Positions 47,800 to 59,332 of a stretch of 64,000 nt of DNA are shown one piece after another. Position 1 is the stretch's first letter. Each line of letters starts with the position of its first letter. Origin of the DNA: Bromus sterilis (Eukaryota; Streptophyta; Magnoliopsida; Poales; Poaceae); assembly GCA_950022295.1 (NCBI GenBank), contig OX465595.1, positions 73,802,770 through 73,866,769 of the forward strand. Direction: 5' to 3'. The notes beneath the pieces were generated by a model. The model saw nothing but the letters and a program-made list of their open reading frames with translations. It did no database searches and was not told the DNA's origin. A program made the position numbers and the translations under genes.

Positions 47800-50700
47800 T
47801 GTCGGGACCCGGGGTTAGCGTATGCAAGTACAGCTAAGACATAGTCATATGGAGAGCCGAGAACCGTACCCACTTGTCTAAGCAGACAAGGCCAAGCACA
47901 GAACGTTCTCGGAAAGCATCGTACGTGAGGGGCATCCCATCCAGGCCGGATGATCAACTGAGATGGGTCCTCATCGTCCGCACGCAAGTCTAATGATATG
48001 GGTGGTGAACTCCCATATTCAAAGACAAGTCGCCTCAACCATACTATCGACTATCTCAAAACTCTTACATAAACTTACTCCAGCCCGATCACTTAGTCGG
48101 GGTCTAGGGCGGGCTCGATCATACATCAAAGTGTGCCCGAGACAGAGTCTCGAACAATCGCATCGCGATATCCCAAGCTGCGGAAATCTAAGGGCCACTT
48201 GGTGTATGAAAGACCGCCAGCCAGATCACAACTAAGGTCTCTAAAACCCATACAAAGACATGCATGTTATAAACATACACGCAGCACACATACCTTGTAT
48301 GAACAGCAGGTGTCATTGCAATTCTCTACAAAGTAAACATTTTATTGATAACTCTTATAGAGTGCACACAGAGATCACAAACATGTGATCCAACATTACA
48401 ACACAAGTGGAAGCAAATTATGTCTGAGTACAGACAAGTTTAACAAATGTCTTAAGAAGCCTTATTTAAACACATGCCCTCCACGAGGGAACCAGTCGTC
48501 TGACTGGGACTAGACTAGCTTGATCTTCAGTCGTCCAGCTCGATGAAGAAGCCACCTTTGGGGTTAGTGGTTTCATCTAAAACATAGATTAAGCAAACGT
48601 GAGTACAAAGTCGTACTCAGCAAGACTTACATAGGAGCTATACTACTCATGCATATGTATCAAGGTAAAGGGAGGTGGGGTTTCACTTGCAGAAGTGCCA
48701 GCTTTGACTTGGCTAGTCCTGAACTACGAGTACCAGACTTGAGGTAAGAAGCGTACACGAGTCCACTACATCTCTTCAACCAATTACACAACTATGGTTA
48801 CTTCCTCGACTTCCCCACGAGAAGCACACCATAGCACTCACGCTTATCTTGCGAGTTTTAGAAGTATCCAGTTCAAGTTGTCTAATAATCGAGCACAGCT
48901 CTCCATGTAATCCCTTACCGCGGACGCGGCTATTCGAATAGTTTTGTTAACCCTGCAGGGGTGTACCGCTACACACACATGATCATCATTTACCGCCTTT
49001 GATCTCGACACCATTCAAGGGGTGCCAGCGAGGATGCTCACCACAACTGTGACCTCATAGCCGATCTAGTCCGAGAAAACCGCCTACTTGGGTTGGCTAC
49101 CACTATCGTGAACCCGGCCGGTTTACCGAAGTGGACCCAAGTGATGTGTGCGTGGTGCAAAAGCCGGTCTCGGATGAGCCGTTCTCTCACTTAGCATCCA
49201 GGCCACATACCTACCAGAACTCCGAACTATTATGACATCTGGACATCGAAAGGGATGAGTTAGTAAGCTGAGAGGGGTTAGTGAGCCCAATGAGTGGTTG
49301 TACTCTTCATCTTGGATCACCACACAAGAACTCGGACTTAGGGCGGTGTTCAACGAGACAACCCACCGTGTACTCCTACACAGCCTCTCATCGTTCACCT
49401 TGTATTAGGGTAGATTCACCAACACTTTTCTACCATCATCATCATGATCACTACCATCCCGACTCACATAACAGTATCATCATGGTATCACTCTAAGCAT
49501 GCAATAAGCAGTAACAATTTCAGGGGCCACATGATATCAATCAACTCCTACATTTGCTAGGATTGTGGTTTGCTTACTACTGTGACAAAATGATAGGTCA
49601 TGCAAAGGAATGGGTTCATCTATGCGGTAGAAACGCAGCATGGTAATCATCCTATACAATGCATAAGCGAGACATGAGAGGAAAGTGGGATTTTATCGAC
49701 ATGATCAATGGGGGTTTGCTTGCCTTGCTGACGAGGTTCGGGTTCGAGGTCTTCAACGAAGGGGGCAGCCTCCTGCTCTGGTTCCACCTTTACTCGACAA
49801 ACAACAAACAAGGTAGCAAAGTAAATACAATGCACAATCACATGATGGAAGGTTGAATCTTGATGTATATGCTTTGATGTGTGAGGCAATTCCATTTAAA
49901 TGGAGTATATTGCAAACTGAATTGCAAATTCAAACTCCAATTTGAATTCAAACTTAGCCAAGTTACATGTGACATTGTTTGATCAATTTGAAACATTTTG
50001 AATTGTGTATGATATGCCTCTGAAGTGTGGTTGAAAAGTAGCATAATTCCATGGTCCAAGTTGCAAAATCATTTGAATTGAATTTGAATAAATTCCAAAT
50101 AAATCAAATGACATATGCTACTGGTCCCATTTTAAAATCAACTCAAACATAGTTGAAAGTTGTATTTTTGGATAGCTTATTTTCTCCTGATCATTTTTCA
50201 TATATTATTTTTCCAATTTGGAGTTAATATGAATTTTCTATGAATTTCCAAAGTTTGGGCTATTTTCTAGAGTTTCTGGAATTTCTTTAATTCAATTTAT
50301 TCTGGAAATTCATTTATGGCGTCAGCATGACTTCAGGCTGGCGTCAGGGGGCCACTGACTGCTGGGACCCACTGTTCAGCCTCTCACTGCTTAAATAAAA
50401 CGATTTAAACTTAAACCAGTGTTTAGTCAGGGGCTGGGCCCACATGTCATCGGCTCTGGGGTCATTAGGGGGGTGGATTAAGCTTAAGCTAATGACGTCC
50501 ACGTCATCTCGCCGGCGGCTAGTCGCCGACGACCTTCCAGCACGGCGGCGACACACGGGAGGGTGATTCCGGGCACCATTCGAAGCGCTGCGACCACTGA
50601 GACGTAGCTCTTGACGTCGCGCGTCGAATGGGCCAAGGTACAGGTGCTGGGAGGCACCGTAGCCACGTCGGCGACGAGCTCTAGCGGCGGCGGAGCCACG

Positions 50701-51763
50701 AGCCAGACACAGTCGTCGACTCAGTGCACGGGGAGAGGCAACGGTGGGCTCGTTAGACGCGCAAGAACATCAGGAAGACGATGCGCGCACTGGACGAGAC
50801 GATAGGGCACAGGGGCGACCTCGTCGTCGTCCATGGCAGCTCGGTACTCCGGCGAACATGGCGGAATGAGCTAGAGGAGGGGAGCGGTGCTGTGGCTTGA
50901 GGGGAAACGCTCACCCAGACGCAGGGAGTGCAGCTGTGTAGTCGATGGAGGTGGGGAAGCTCTGGAGCTGCCGGATTTCGAGGTGGATCCGTGGCGGCCG
51001 GAGACGAAGACGATGAAGTTAGCGAGCTCGTGGGGGCGCCTGGCTTCGATTCCTTCTGCACGGTGGGGTTGTAGACGACGGCGGAGCGGATGGACTTGAC
51101 GGTGCGTCCTCTCGTCGACGGTGGTCGCGCGAAGACGGCGGCGTGCTCCACGGTTGCTCACGGGCGGCGATGGAATCGAGCGGGAGAGGAAGGAGGAAGC
51201 TCTGGATGGGGGGGGGATGGATCTGGACGGCCGAGGGGAGTCTCCAGGCGCGACTAGACGGTTCGGGAGGCGCCAGGCAGGCTAGCAGGTGCTCGCCGGC
51301 GTCAGCATGCGCTCCAGCGAGCTGCTTGCCGCACCGGGGAATACGACAAGGGGAGGCTGCGGGCTTGGGCTGCGGTGCGGTGAGTTGGGCCGGGGAGGCC
51401 CAGGTAAGTGGGCTCCTTTCCCTTTTCTATTTTATGTCTGTTTAATCTTTCCTTTCATTTTCTGTAATTTTGTTTTGGCTCTGATAAAAATACCAAACCA
51501 TTTTATAAAATTATGAAACTTTTTATATGGCCTCATAATAATATAGACTAGCCACTTATAAAGTTTGAACATTTTTAAAATTCAAATAATTTGAATCTTA
51601 ACTCAAATAGGGGTTTTTGATTAATTCCAAGGCACTGTTTGAATATTTGAAAAATCTATGAGCATGGGGTGGGTCCCACATAACTTGATATGTGATCACA
51701 CTCATTTATAAGACTTTTCAAAAATCTAACATGAATTTTTGGAGAAGATTTTTATCTGGCCTT
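47800..51763 (-). repeat. LTR (-), 3.96 kb, missing its first ~160 bases
   Basis: The + strand starts TGTCGGGACCC and ends at ATCTGGCCTT, where + strand leader sequence begins with a 5-bp GCCTT overlap. The GC-rich block (about 50450-51400) matches the LTRs at 25790-29354 and 31229-35315. However, the first ~265 bases differ from the element F LTR (55298) at only one or two sites, including the shared AAGTACAGC, so it looks recombinant. No internal domain of its own orientation adjoins it. Confidence 0.85.
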
Positions 51764-51828
51764 GGCCGAAGTCGAGTCTAGCCTTGACTGTAGGATTATC
51801 AGCCTTGGCCGAAGTCGAATCTAGCCTT

Positions 51829-52238
51829 CTATAGTTATATAGTTACTCTGGGTATATAAGGGAACAAGGTAAGGCTTCTATTTTTCTCCTTACCCTCATC
51901 ATTCTGAGTTCTGAGTCACCCTCATCTTATTCTACGGGAAGATAGGACTAGGCTCTCCTCTGTCTGATTAGAACATCTCGTTGTTTGCCTCCTTATAGCC
52001 GTAGGATTGTTGTGGTTTTCCAGAGTCTCCGTATTTTGAGTTCCTTGAGGAAGTTCTGTCCAATCTCCTCGAGGTTGTCTTGTTTTCCATCCCGGTGTAG
52101 CCGTTATGCTGCCGGAATTATCCCGTGTTTCTTTGAATCATTGCCTTTGCATTATAGTCTTCTCCTTCTGAAATCATATCCTTTTATCCTTGACTCCATC
52201 GTACAACCTGTTCTGATTGTTGATTTTTATCACACAGG
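51829..52238 (+). other. Element D leader
   Basis: About 410 bases matching, in reverse, the leaders of A and C. No gene of its own is seen; the open frames across it run into gag out of register. Confidence 0.6.
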
Positions 52239-53192
52239 ATGTCAAGTGGAACTCGTAGTGCTGTTCTTCGGAATCGAGACCGTGATCGAAATCGAAATGA
52301 TGATGAACTTCCAACCCCGCCTTCTGCGGCGGAAATCATGATGGAAGCTGAGCGGAATAGACGTGATCAGACACGCCTTGTAGAGCTCATCGAGCAGAAT
52401 ACCTCACGTCATTGCAATGTGGTTGTGAGCATTCAGGACTTCATCCTCCTCAAGCCACCGGTATTCCGATGTTCTTCTGAGCCCCTTGAAGCTTATGATT
52501 GGCTCCGTTCCATCGAGCGTAAGCTTGACACTGCACATGTTGCTCCCGATGACCGAGTTGTTTTCGCGGTATACTTCTTGGAAGGTGCTGCTCTTTAGTG
52601 GTGGGAGAACTATGTTGCAATGCAGCCAGATGGTCACGTAGTGACTTGGCAGGAGTTCTGTGTTGCCTTTCGAGGGTACCACATTCTGGATGAGTTGATG
52701 GAGCGCAAGAAGGAAGAGTTTTGCAATCTGAATCAAGGAGAGATGTCCATTCGTGAGTATGTGAGGGAATTCAACCGTCTTGCTCGTTATGCACAAGATG
52801 AGATCACCACCGATGCCAGAAAGCAGGCAAGGTTCCGCAAGGGACTTAGCCCCATCCTCCGTCATGATCTCAACCTCATCGAATTTGCCACCTTTGAGGA
52901 TTTAGTCAACAGATCCTTCAGAGCTGAGCATGGCAATGAAGTTTTCGAGAAGTCTCGCAAGCATGCTCTTGAGCTTGCCCCTTCTTCCAGTTCACGCCCT
53001 CAAAAGCGTATGATCTGGATTCCTAACAGTTTGTTTCCCCAAAACAACCCACCGAGGCCATCCCTTGTGCCGCGTCGTCCACCAGCTCCACCAAACAACC
53101 CAGCTCCCCGCACTATCTTTGGAGCCTGCTTTAGATGTGGCTAGCCTGGTCACTATTCTCGTGAGTGCCCCGTCAGTCAGAATGCTCCCCCC
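52239..53192 (+). pseudogene. Element D gag, two in-frame stops
   Basis: It starts at the same ATG as A and C. TAG at 52596-52598 replaces a Gln codon before the WWEN region, and TAG at 53142-53144 falls inside the zinc knuckle, after CFRCG. The frame then slips at a C6 run (53187-53192), the same one-base loss as in element C. The gag sequence is closest to element C. Not functional. Confidence 0.9.
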
Positions 53193-55297
53193 ATGCCAAA
53201 GGAAACCCCACTGTTCGTGCCAAACCACCCCCGAAGGTTCCCACCACCAAGCCTTTCACTTCCACAAATCTTGGACGTGTGAACCAAATCTCTGTTGAGG
53301 AAACTGATAGTATTTCTGACGTCATTCTTGGTATGGTCCCAGTCAATTTTGTTCCCACTTCTGTTCTTTTCGACCCAGGAGCATCTCACTCATTCATGTC
53401 TGAGAGTTATGCACTTCGGCATGATGTATCCTTTGAAGAAATGTTCACCCCTATGATCATTCAAACTCCTGGTTCCAAGTGGCAAACTAATAGAGTAAGC
53501 CATCGTAATCAAATTTCCATTGAGGGTTTAGTATTCCTTGCTTCACTCATAGCCCTCAAGTCTTCAGACATTGATGTCATCCTTGGTATGGATTGGTTAT
53601 CAAGACAACATGCTTTTCTTGATTGTAAAGCCAAGTCAGTTAGACTTACACATCCTGCAGGCCAGACAATAGCTTACTCCTCACCCAGAACAAGAACCCA
53701 GGTGCATTCTTTGAATGTGCTTCCCCTTCCCGACCTTGAAGATGTTCCGGTGGTTCGTGACTTCCCGGATGTCTTTCCTGAAGAGCTGCCGGGAATGCCA
53801 CCCGACAGATGTGTAGAGTTCATAGTGGATCTTTCCCCAGGAACCGCACCAATTTCCAGACGCCCATACAAAATGGCCCCACGTGAGTTAGCTGAGCTTA
53901 AAACCCAACTGGAAGCTTTGTTGGAAAAAGGCTTCATCCGCCCTAGCTCATCGCCATGGGGTTGCCCCGTTCTGTTCGTAACGAAGAAAGATGGAACAGA
54001 AAGGATGTGCGTAGACTATCGTCCGCTAAATCTAGCGACGATAAAGAACAAGTACCCACTTCCCAGGATCAATGATCTTTATGATCAACTTGCAGGATCC
54101 TCTGTCTTCTCCAAGATGGATTTGAGATTAGGTTATCATCAAATCAAGATCCGAAGCGAGGACATTCCCAAGACGGCTTTCACTACTAGTTATGGTCTTT
54201 ACGAGTTCACCGTCATGTCCTTCGGTCTAACCAATGCCCCCGCCACTTTTTCACTAATGATGAACTCGATCTTCATGGAGTATTTGGACCAGTTCGTCGT
54301 GGTTTACCTCGATGACATCCTTATATACTCGAAGAACAAAGAAGAACATGTCGAACACCTAAGGCTGGTATTGATGAAACTTAGAGAGCATCGCCTGTAT
54401 GCTAAATTCTCCAAGTGTGAATTTTGGCTACCAGAAGTGACCTACTTAGGCCACGTGATTTCTGAAAAAGGCATTGCTGTGAATCCCGAGAAAGTTCAGG
54501 CCGTCCTTGACTGGACTCCACCTGAATCGGTTAAGCAAGTTAGGAGTTTTCTTGGCCTAGCCAGCTATTGCCGTCGCTTCGTCGAGAACTTTTCTAAAGT
54601 TGCAAATCCTATAACTGAACTCCTCAAGAAAGATAAGAAATTCCTATGGACTCCCAAGTGCGAGGAAAGCTTTCAAGAGCTAAAAAGAAGATTGACTTCT
54701 GCACCCGTACTTGCACCTCCAGACACTAAAAAGGATTTCGAGATCTATTGTGACGCATCACGGCAAGGGTTAGGATGCATACTTCTGCAAAATCGACATG
54801 TGGTAGCTTATGCTTCACGCCAGTTGCGGCCACATGAAGAGAACTATGCTACCCACGATCTTGAAGTCGCTGCCGTAGTTCATGCCCTAACAACTTGGCG
54901 ACATTACCTCCTTGGTAATCGTTGCGAGATCTATTCCGACCACCAAAGCCTCAAATACATTTTCACCCAGCCAGATCTTAATTTCAGGCAAAGACGCTGG
55001 ATTGAGGTTATAAAAGATTACGATGTAGTAATTTCTTACAACCCAGGAAAAGCCAATGTCATGGCCGATGCACTAAGTCGTAAGTCGTATTGTAACAACC
55101 TCATGTTACAACAGTATCGACCACTTCTTCATGAGGAATTTCGAAAACTCAATCTCGAGATTGTTCCTCATGGCTATCTTTCTACCTTGGTGGCGAAACC
55201 AACCCTCGAGGATAAAATCATAGCCGCCAGAAACGTGATAGTGGTATTCGAGAGATCAAGAAGAACATTGCTAGCGAAGTTGCTAAATGTTTCTCCA
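53187..55297 (+). pseudogene. Element D protease-RT-RNase H, cut by element F
   Basis: After the C6 run an open frame carries protease (FDPGAS), RT (VDYRPLN, MDLRLGYHQI, YLDD at about residues 381-384 counted from the Met at 53165), the full RT-RNase H connection (SFLGLASYCRRF) and RNase H (DASRQGLGCILL, LEVAAVV, SDHQSL, ADALSRK). A one-base deletion near 55228 shifts the frame in the linker, and the sequence ends at 55297 with the element F LTR. Integrase would lie beyond F, outside the window. This is the longest unbroken RT-RNase H frame in the window, but it has no integrase and a dead gag. Confidence 0.92.
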
Positions 55298-58200
55298 TGT
55301 CGGGACCCGGGGTTAGCGTATGCAAGTACAGCTAAGACATAGTCATATGGAGAGCCGAGAACCGTACCCACTTGTCTAAGCAGACAAGGCCAAGCACAGA
55401 ACGTTCTCGGAAAGCATCGTACGTGAGGGGCATCCCATCCAGGCCGGATGATCAACTGAGATGGGTCCTCATCGTCCGCACACAAGTCTAATGATATGGG
55501 TGGTGAACTCCCATATTCAAAGACAAGTCGCCTCAACCATACTATCGACTATCTCAAAACTCTTACATAGACTTACCCCAGCCCGATCACTTAGTCAGGG
55601 TCTAGGGCGGGCTCGATCATACCACAAAGTGTGCACGAGACGGAGTCTCGAACAATCGCATCGCGATGCCCCAAGCTGTGCACATCTAAGGGCCACTTGG
55701 TGTATGAAAGACCGTCAGCCAGAACCCAACTAAGGTCTCGAAAACCCATACAAAGACATGCATGTTATAAACATACACGCAGCACACATGCCTTGTATGA
55801 ACAGCAGGTATCATTGCAATTCTCTACAAAGTGTACAATTTTATTGATAACTCTTATAGAGTGCAAACAGAGATCACAAACATGTGATCCAACATTACAA
55901 AACAAACGGAAGAAAATTATGTCTGAGTACAGACAAGTTTAACAAATGGCTTAAGAAGCCTTATTTAAACACAAGCCCTCCACGAGGGAACCAGTCGTCT
56001 GACTGGGACTAGACTAGTTGGTCTTCAGTCGTCCAGCTCGATGAAGAAGCCACCTTCAGGGTCAATGGCGTCATCTAAAACATAGATTAAGCAAACGTGA
56101 GTACAAAGTTGTACTCAGCAAGACTTACATAGGAGCTATACTACTCATGCACATGTATCAAGGTAAAGGGAGGTGGGGTTCACTTGCAGAAGTGCCAGCT
56201 TTGACATGGCTAATCCTGAACTACGACTACCAGACTTTGAGGTAAGAAGCGTACACGAGTCCACTACTTTCACCAACCAATTACACCACTATGGTGCCTT
56301 CCTCGACTTCCCCACGAGAAAGCACGCCATAGCACTCACACTTATCTTGGTGTGTTTTAGAAGTATCCAGTTCAAGTTGTCTAATAATCAAGCTAAGCTT
56401 TCCAAGAAGTCCATGACCGCGGACGCGGCTATTCGAATAATTTTGTTAACCCTGCAGGGGTGTACCGCTACACACACATGATCATCATTTACCGCCTTTG
56501 TACTCCACACCGTTCAAGAAGTGTCGGTGAGGATGCTCACCACAACTATTACCTCATAGCCGATCTAGTCCGAGAAAGCCGCCTACTTGGGTTGGTTACC
56601 ACAATCGTGAACCCGGCCGGTTTACCGAAGTGGACCCAAGTGATGTGTGCGTGGTGCATAAGCCGGTCTCGGACGAGCCGTTCTCTCACTTAGCAACCAG
56701 GCCACAGACCTACCAGAACTCCGAACTATTGCGACATCTGGACATCGAAAGGGATGAGTTAGTAAGCTGAGAGGGGTCAGTGAGCCCAATGTGTGGTTGT
56801 ACTCTTCATCTTGGATCACCACACAAGAACTCGTACTAGGGCGGTGTTCAACGAGACAACCCACCGTGTACTCCTACACAGCCTCTCATCGTTCACCTTG
56901 TATTAGGGTCGATTCACCAACACTTTTCTACCAACATCAACATGATCATTCCCATCCCGACTCACATCACAGTAACAACATGGTATCATACTAAGCATGC
57001 AATAAGCAGTAACATTGCAGGGGCCACATGATATCAATCAACTCCTACATTTTCTAGGATTGTGGTTTTGCTTACTACTGTGACAAAATAATAGGTCATG
57101 CAAAGGAATGGGTTCATCTATGCGGTAGAAACATAGCATGGTGATCATCCTAAACAATTCATAAGCGAGACATGAAAGGGAAGTGGGATTTTATCGACAT
57201 GATCAATGGGGGTTTTCTTGCCTTGCTGACGAGGTTCGGGTTCTGGGTCTTCAACGAAGGGGGCAGCCTCCTGCTCCGGTTCCACCTCTACTCGACAAAC
57301 AACAAGCAAAGTAGCAAAGTAAATACAATGCACAAACACATGATGGAAGTTTGAATCTTGATGTACATGCTTTGATGTGTGAAGCAATTCCATTTAAATG
57401 GAATATATTGCAAATTGAATTGCAAATTCAAACTCCACATTTGAATTCAAATTAACCAAGTTGTATGTGACATTGTTTGATCATTTTGAATCATATTCAA
57501 ATGTATAAGATATGCCTCTTATGTGTGGTTGAAAGGTAGCATAATTCCATGGTTCAAGTTGCAGAATCATTTGACTTGAATTTGAATTAAATTCAAATAA
57601 ACCAAATGACATATGCTACTGGTCCCAATTTAAATTCAACTCAAACATAGTTGAAAGTTTCATATTTGGAAAGATAATTTTCTCCTGATCATTTTTCATA
57701 TATTATTTGTCCAATTTGGAGTTAATATGAATTTTCTATGAATTTCCAAAGTTTGGGGTATTTTCTGGAATTTCTGGAATTTATTTAATTCAAATAATCT
57801 CTGGACATTCATTTAAATTGATTTATTGCGTCAGTGCTGGCGTCAGGGGGGGGGCTGACAAGGGGGTCCCACCTGTCAGTGGCTGGGTTTAATTAAACCG
57901 TGGGGTTAAACCCAGGGGTCATTAGCTGGGTGATTAAAGGTGGGGGGGGGGGGGTTGGCTAACACGCCGGCGGCTAAACGCCGGCGACTGGACCGCGGCG
58001 GCGCTCTGCGTTCTCCGTCTTCTGGCCTCCATTCTCTGCGCCAGGGCCACCGTTCGAAAGCCCGCGAAGAGCTGCGTCGAAAGCACCACCTGCACGTCGC
58101 CGGGGAGGTCACGTTCGTCGATGGCTTCGACCTTGGCGGCGGCCGCAGCCACGGCTTGGAGTAGAACTTGCAAAACGGCCACGGGGAGAAGAAGGCATGG

Positions 58201-59332
58201 TCGCGTTGGGTTGCTGGGGACTCCAGGAGTACTACGGACGCACTGGTGAAGACGGAAGCGCACGGGAGCGAGCGCATGGTCAACCTCGGCGGCAACCGTG
58301 CTCGGCTTCCATGGCGGATCCGGCTAGAGGGAGTAATCCAGGGGGAGAAGAGAGGGGTTTTGCTTGCGAGCTCACCCTGAGTCTATCTGGAACGGCTGCT
58401 TGCTCGTGGAGGCTCTGGTGTTGCCGGAATTCCAAGTCGATCCGCGGCGGCCGGCGATGAAGACGACGAAGCTAGCGAGCTCGTGGAGGCGTTCGGCTCT
58501 GATTCCTTCTGCAGGTCGATGAAGACGACGACGACGACGAACTCCCTGGACACCTTGGTTTGGCTCCTCGACGTCGTTGGCCGCGAGTCCGCACGGCTGC
58601 GTTGTGGCTAGGCTACGGGGGCACCGATGTTCTTCGTGGGGAGGACGAACTAGAGGGCGAGGAAGGAGGGGAAAGAGACCTGGGCTTCTCCTGGACACGC
58701 GGGCGGCGAGAAGTAGGCAGGGGGGTGGCTGTGGAGCTGCCACCGCGATGGCCGCGGCATGCCGGGCACGCAGCTGTGTGCTCGTGCCCGGGGAAGACGA
58801 CAGGGGAGTCCCCCTGGTGGGCTGGGCCGGCTGGAAAGGTGGGCCTCGCCCCTGGCGAGAGGTAAGCTTCCTTCTTCTTTTTCTGTTTTTCTTTTCTGAC
58901 ATTTGTTCTGTTTAGCTAAAATAAATAGCTAAACATTTTATTAAATGCTGAAAACTTTTATGTGGCCTCATAATAATATAGACTAGCCACTTATAAACTT
59001 TCAACATTTTTAAAATTCAAATAATTTGAATTTTAAATTAAACAGGGGTATTTCTTTAATTCCAAGGCACTGTTTGAATATTTGAAAAATCTATGAGCAT
59101 GGGATGGGTCCCACATCACTTGATATGTGATCACACTCATTTAAAAGACTTTTCAAAATTCTAACATGAATTTTTGGAGAAGATTTTTATCTGGCATTTT
59201 GAATTAATTCATCTGGGGGGGTTTCTTCTCCCATTTGCTTTTGAAAATTGATTTCAAAGATTTCTTTTGAAATTTTGACATGATGCAAGGGTACTTTCAT
59301 CCTAGCACAATACCTAATAGAGGGTTCTGACA
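55298..59332 (-). repeat. Element F 3' LTR, 4035 bp
   Basis: The + strand begins TGTCGGGACCC and ends GGGTTCTGACA, followed by the polypurine complement CGCCCCCACTC. It contains a G13 run (57942-57954) and its own GC-rich block (about 57950-58860). Confidence 0.92.

Larger units (their letters stand above)
51764..55297 (+). mobile_element. Element D internal region (+): leader to RNase H, cut by element F
   Basis: It begins about 30 bases downstream of where the primer-binding site should be and ends at TTCTCCA inside the RNase H-integrase linker, where the element F terminus is joined. The left edge carries a 43-base tandem duplication (27-base copies at 51759-51785 and 51802-51828). Orientation and start point fit it being the body of the element whose 5' LTR and first primer-site bases are at 31229-35325, separated by element C and the LTR at 47800. 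Confidence 0.75.

Noticed and set aside
55293..55297. CTCCA as a confirmed target duplication of element F
   Set aside because: The right end of F is outside the window, and the same flank at 47795-47799 may be a copied junction rather than an independent duplication.
11073..55297. Inverted joints as pure assembly error
   Set aside because: Cannot be excluded from sequence alone, but microhomology, templated filler and different breakpoints at each joint look like repair products; kept as findings with long-read checks.
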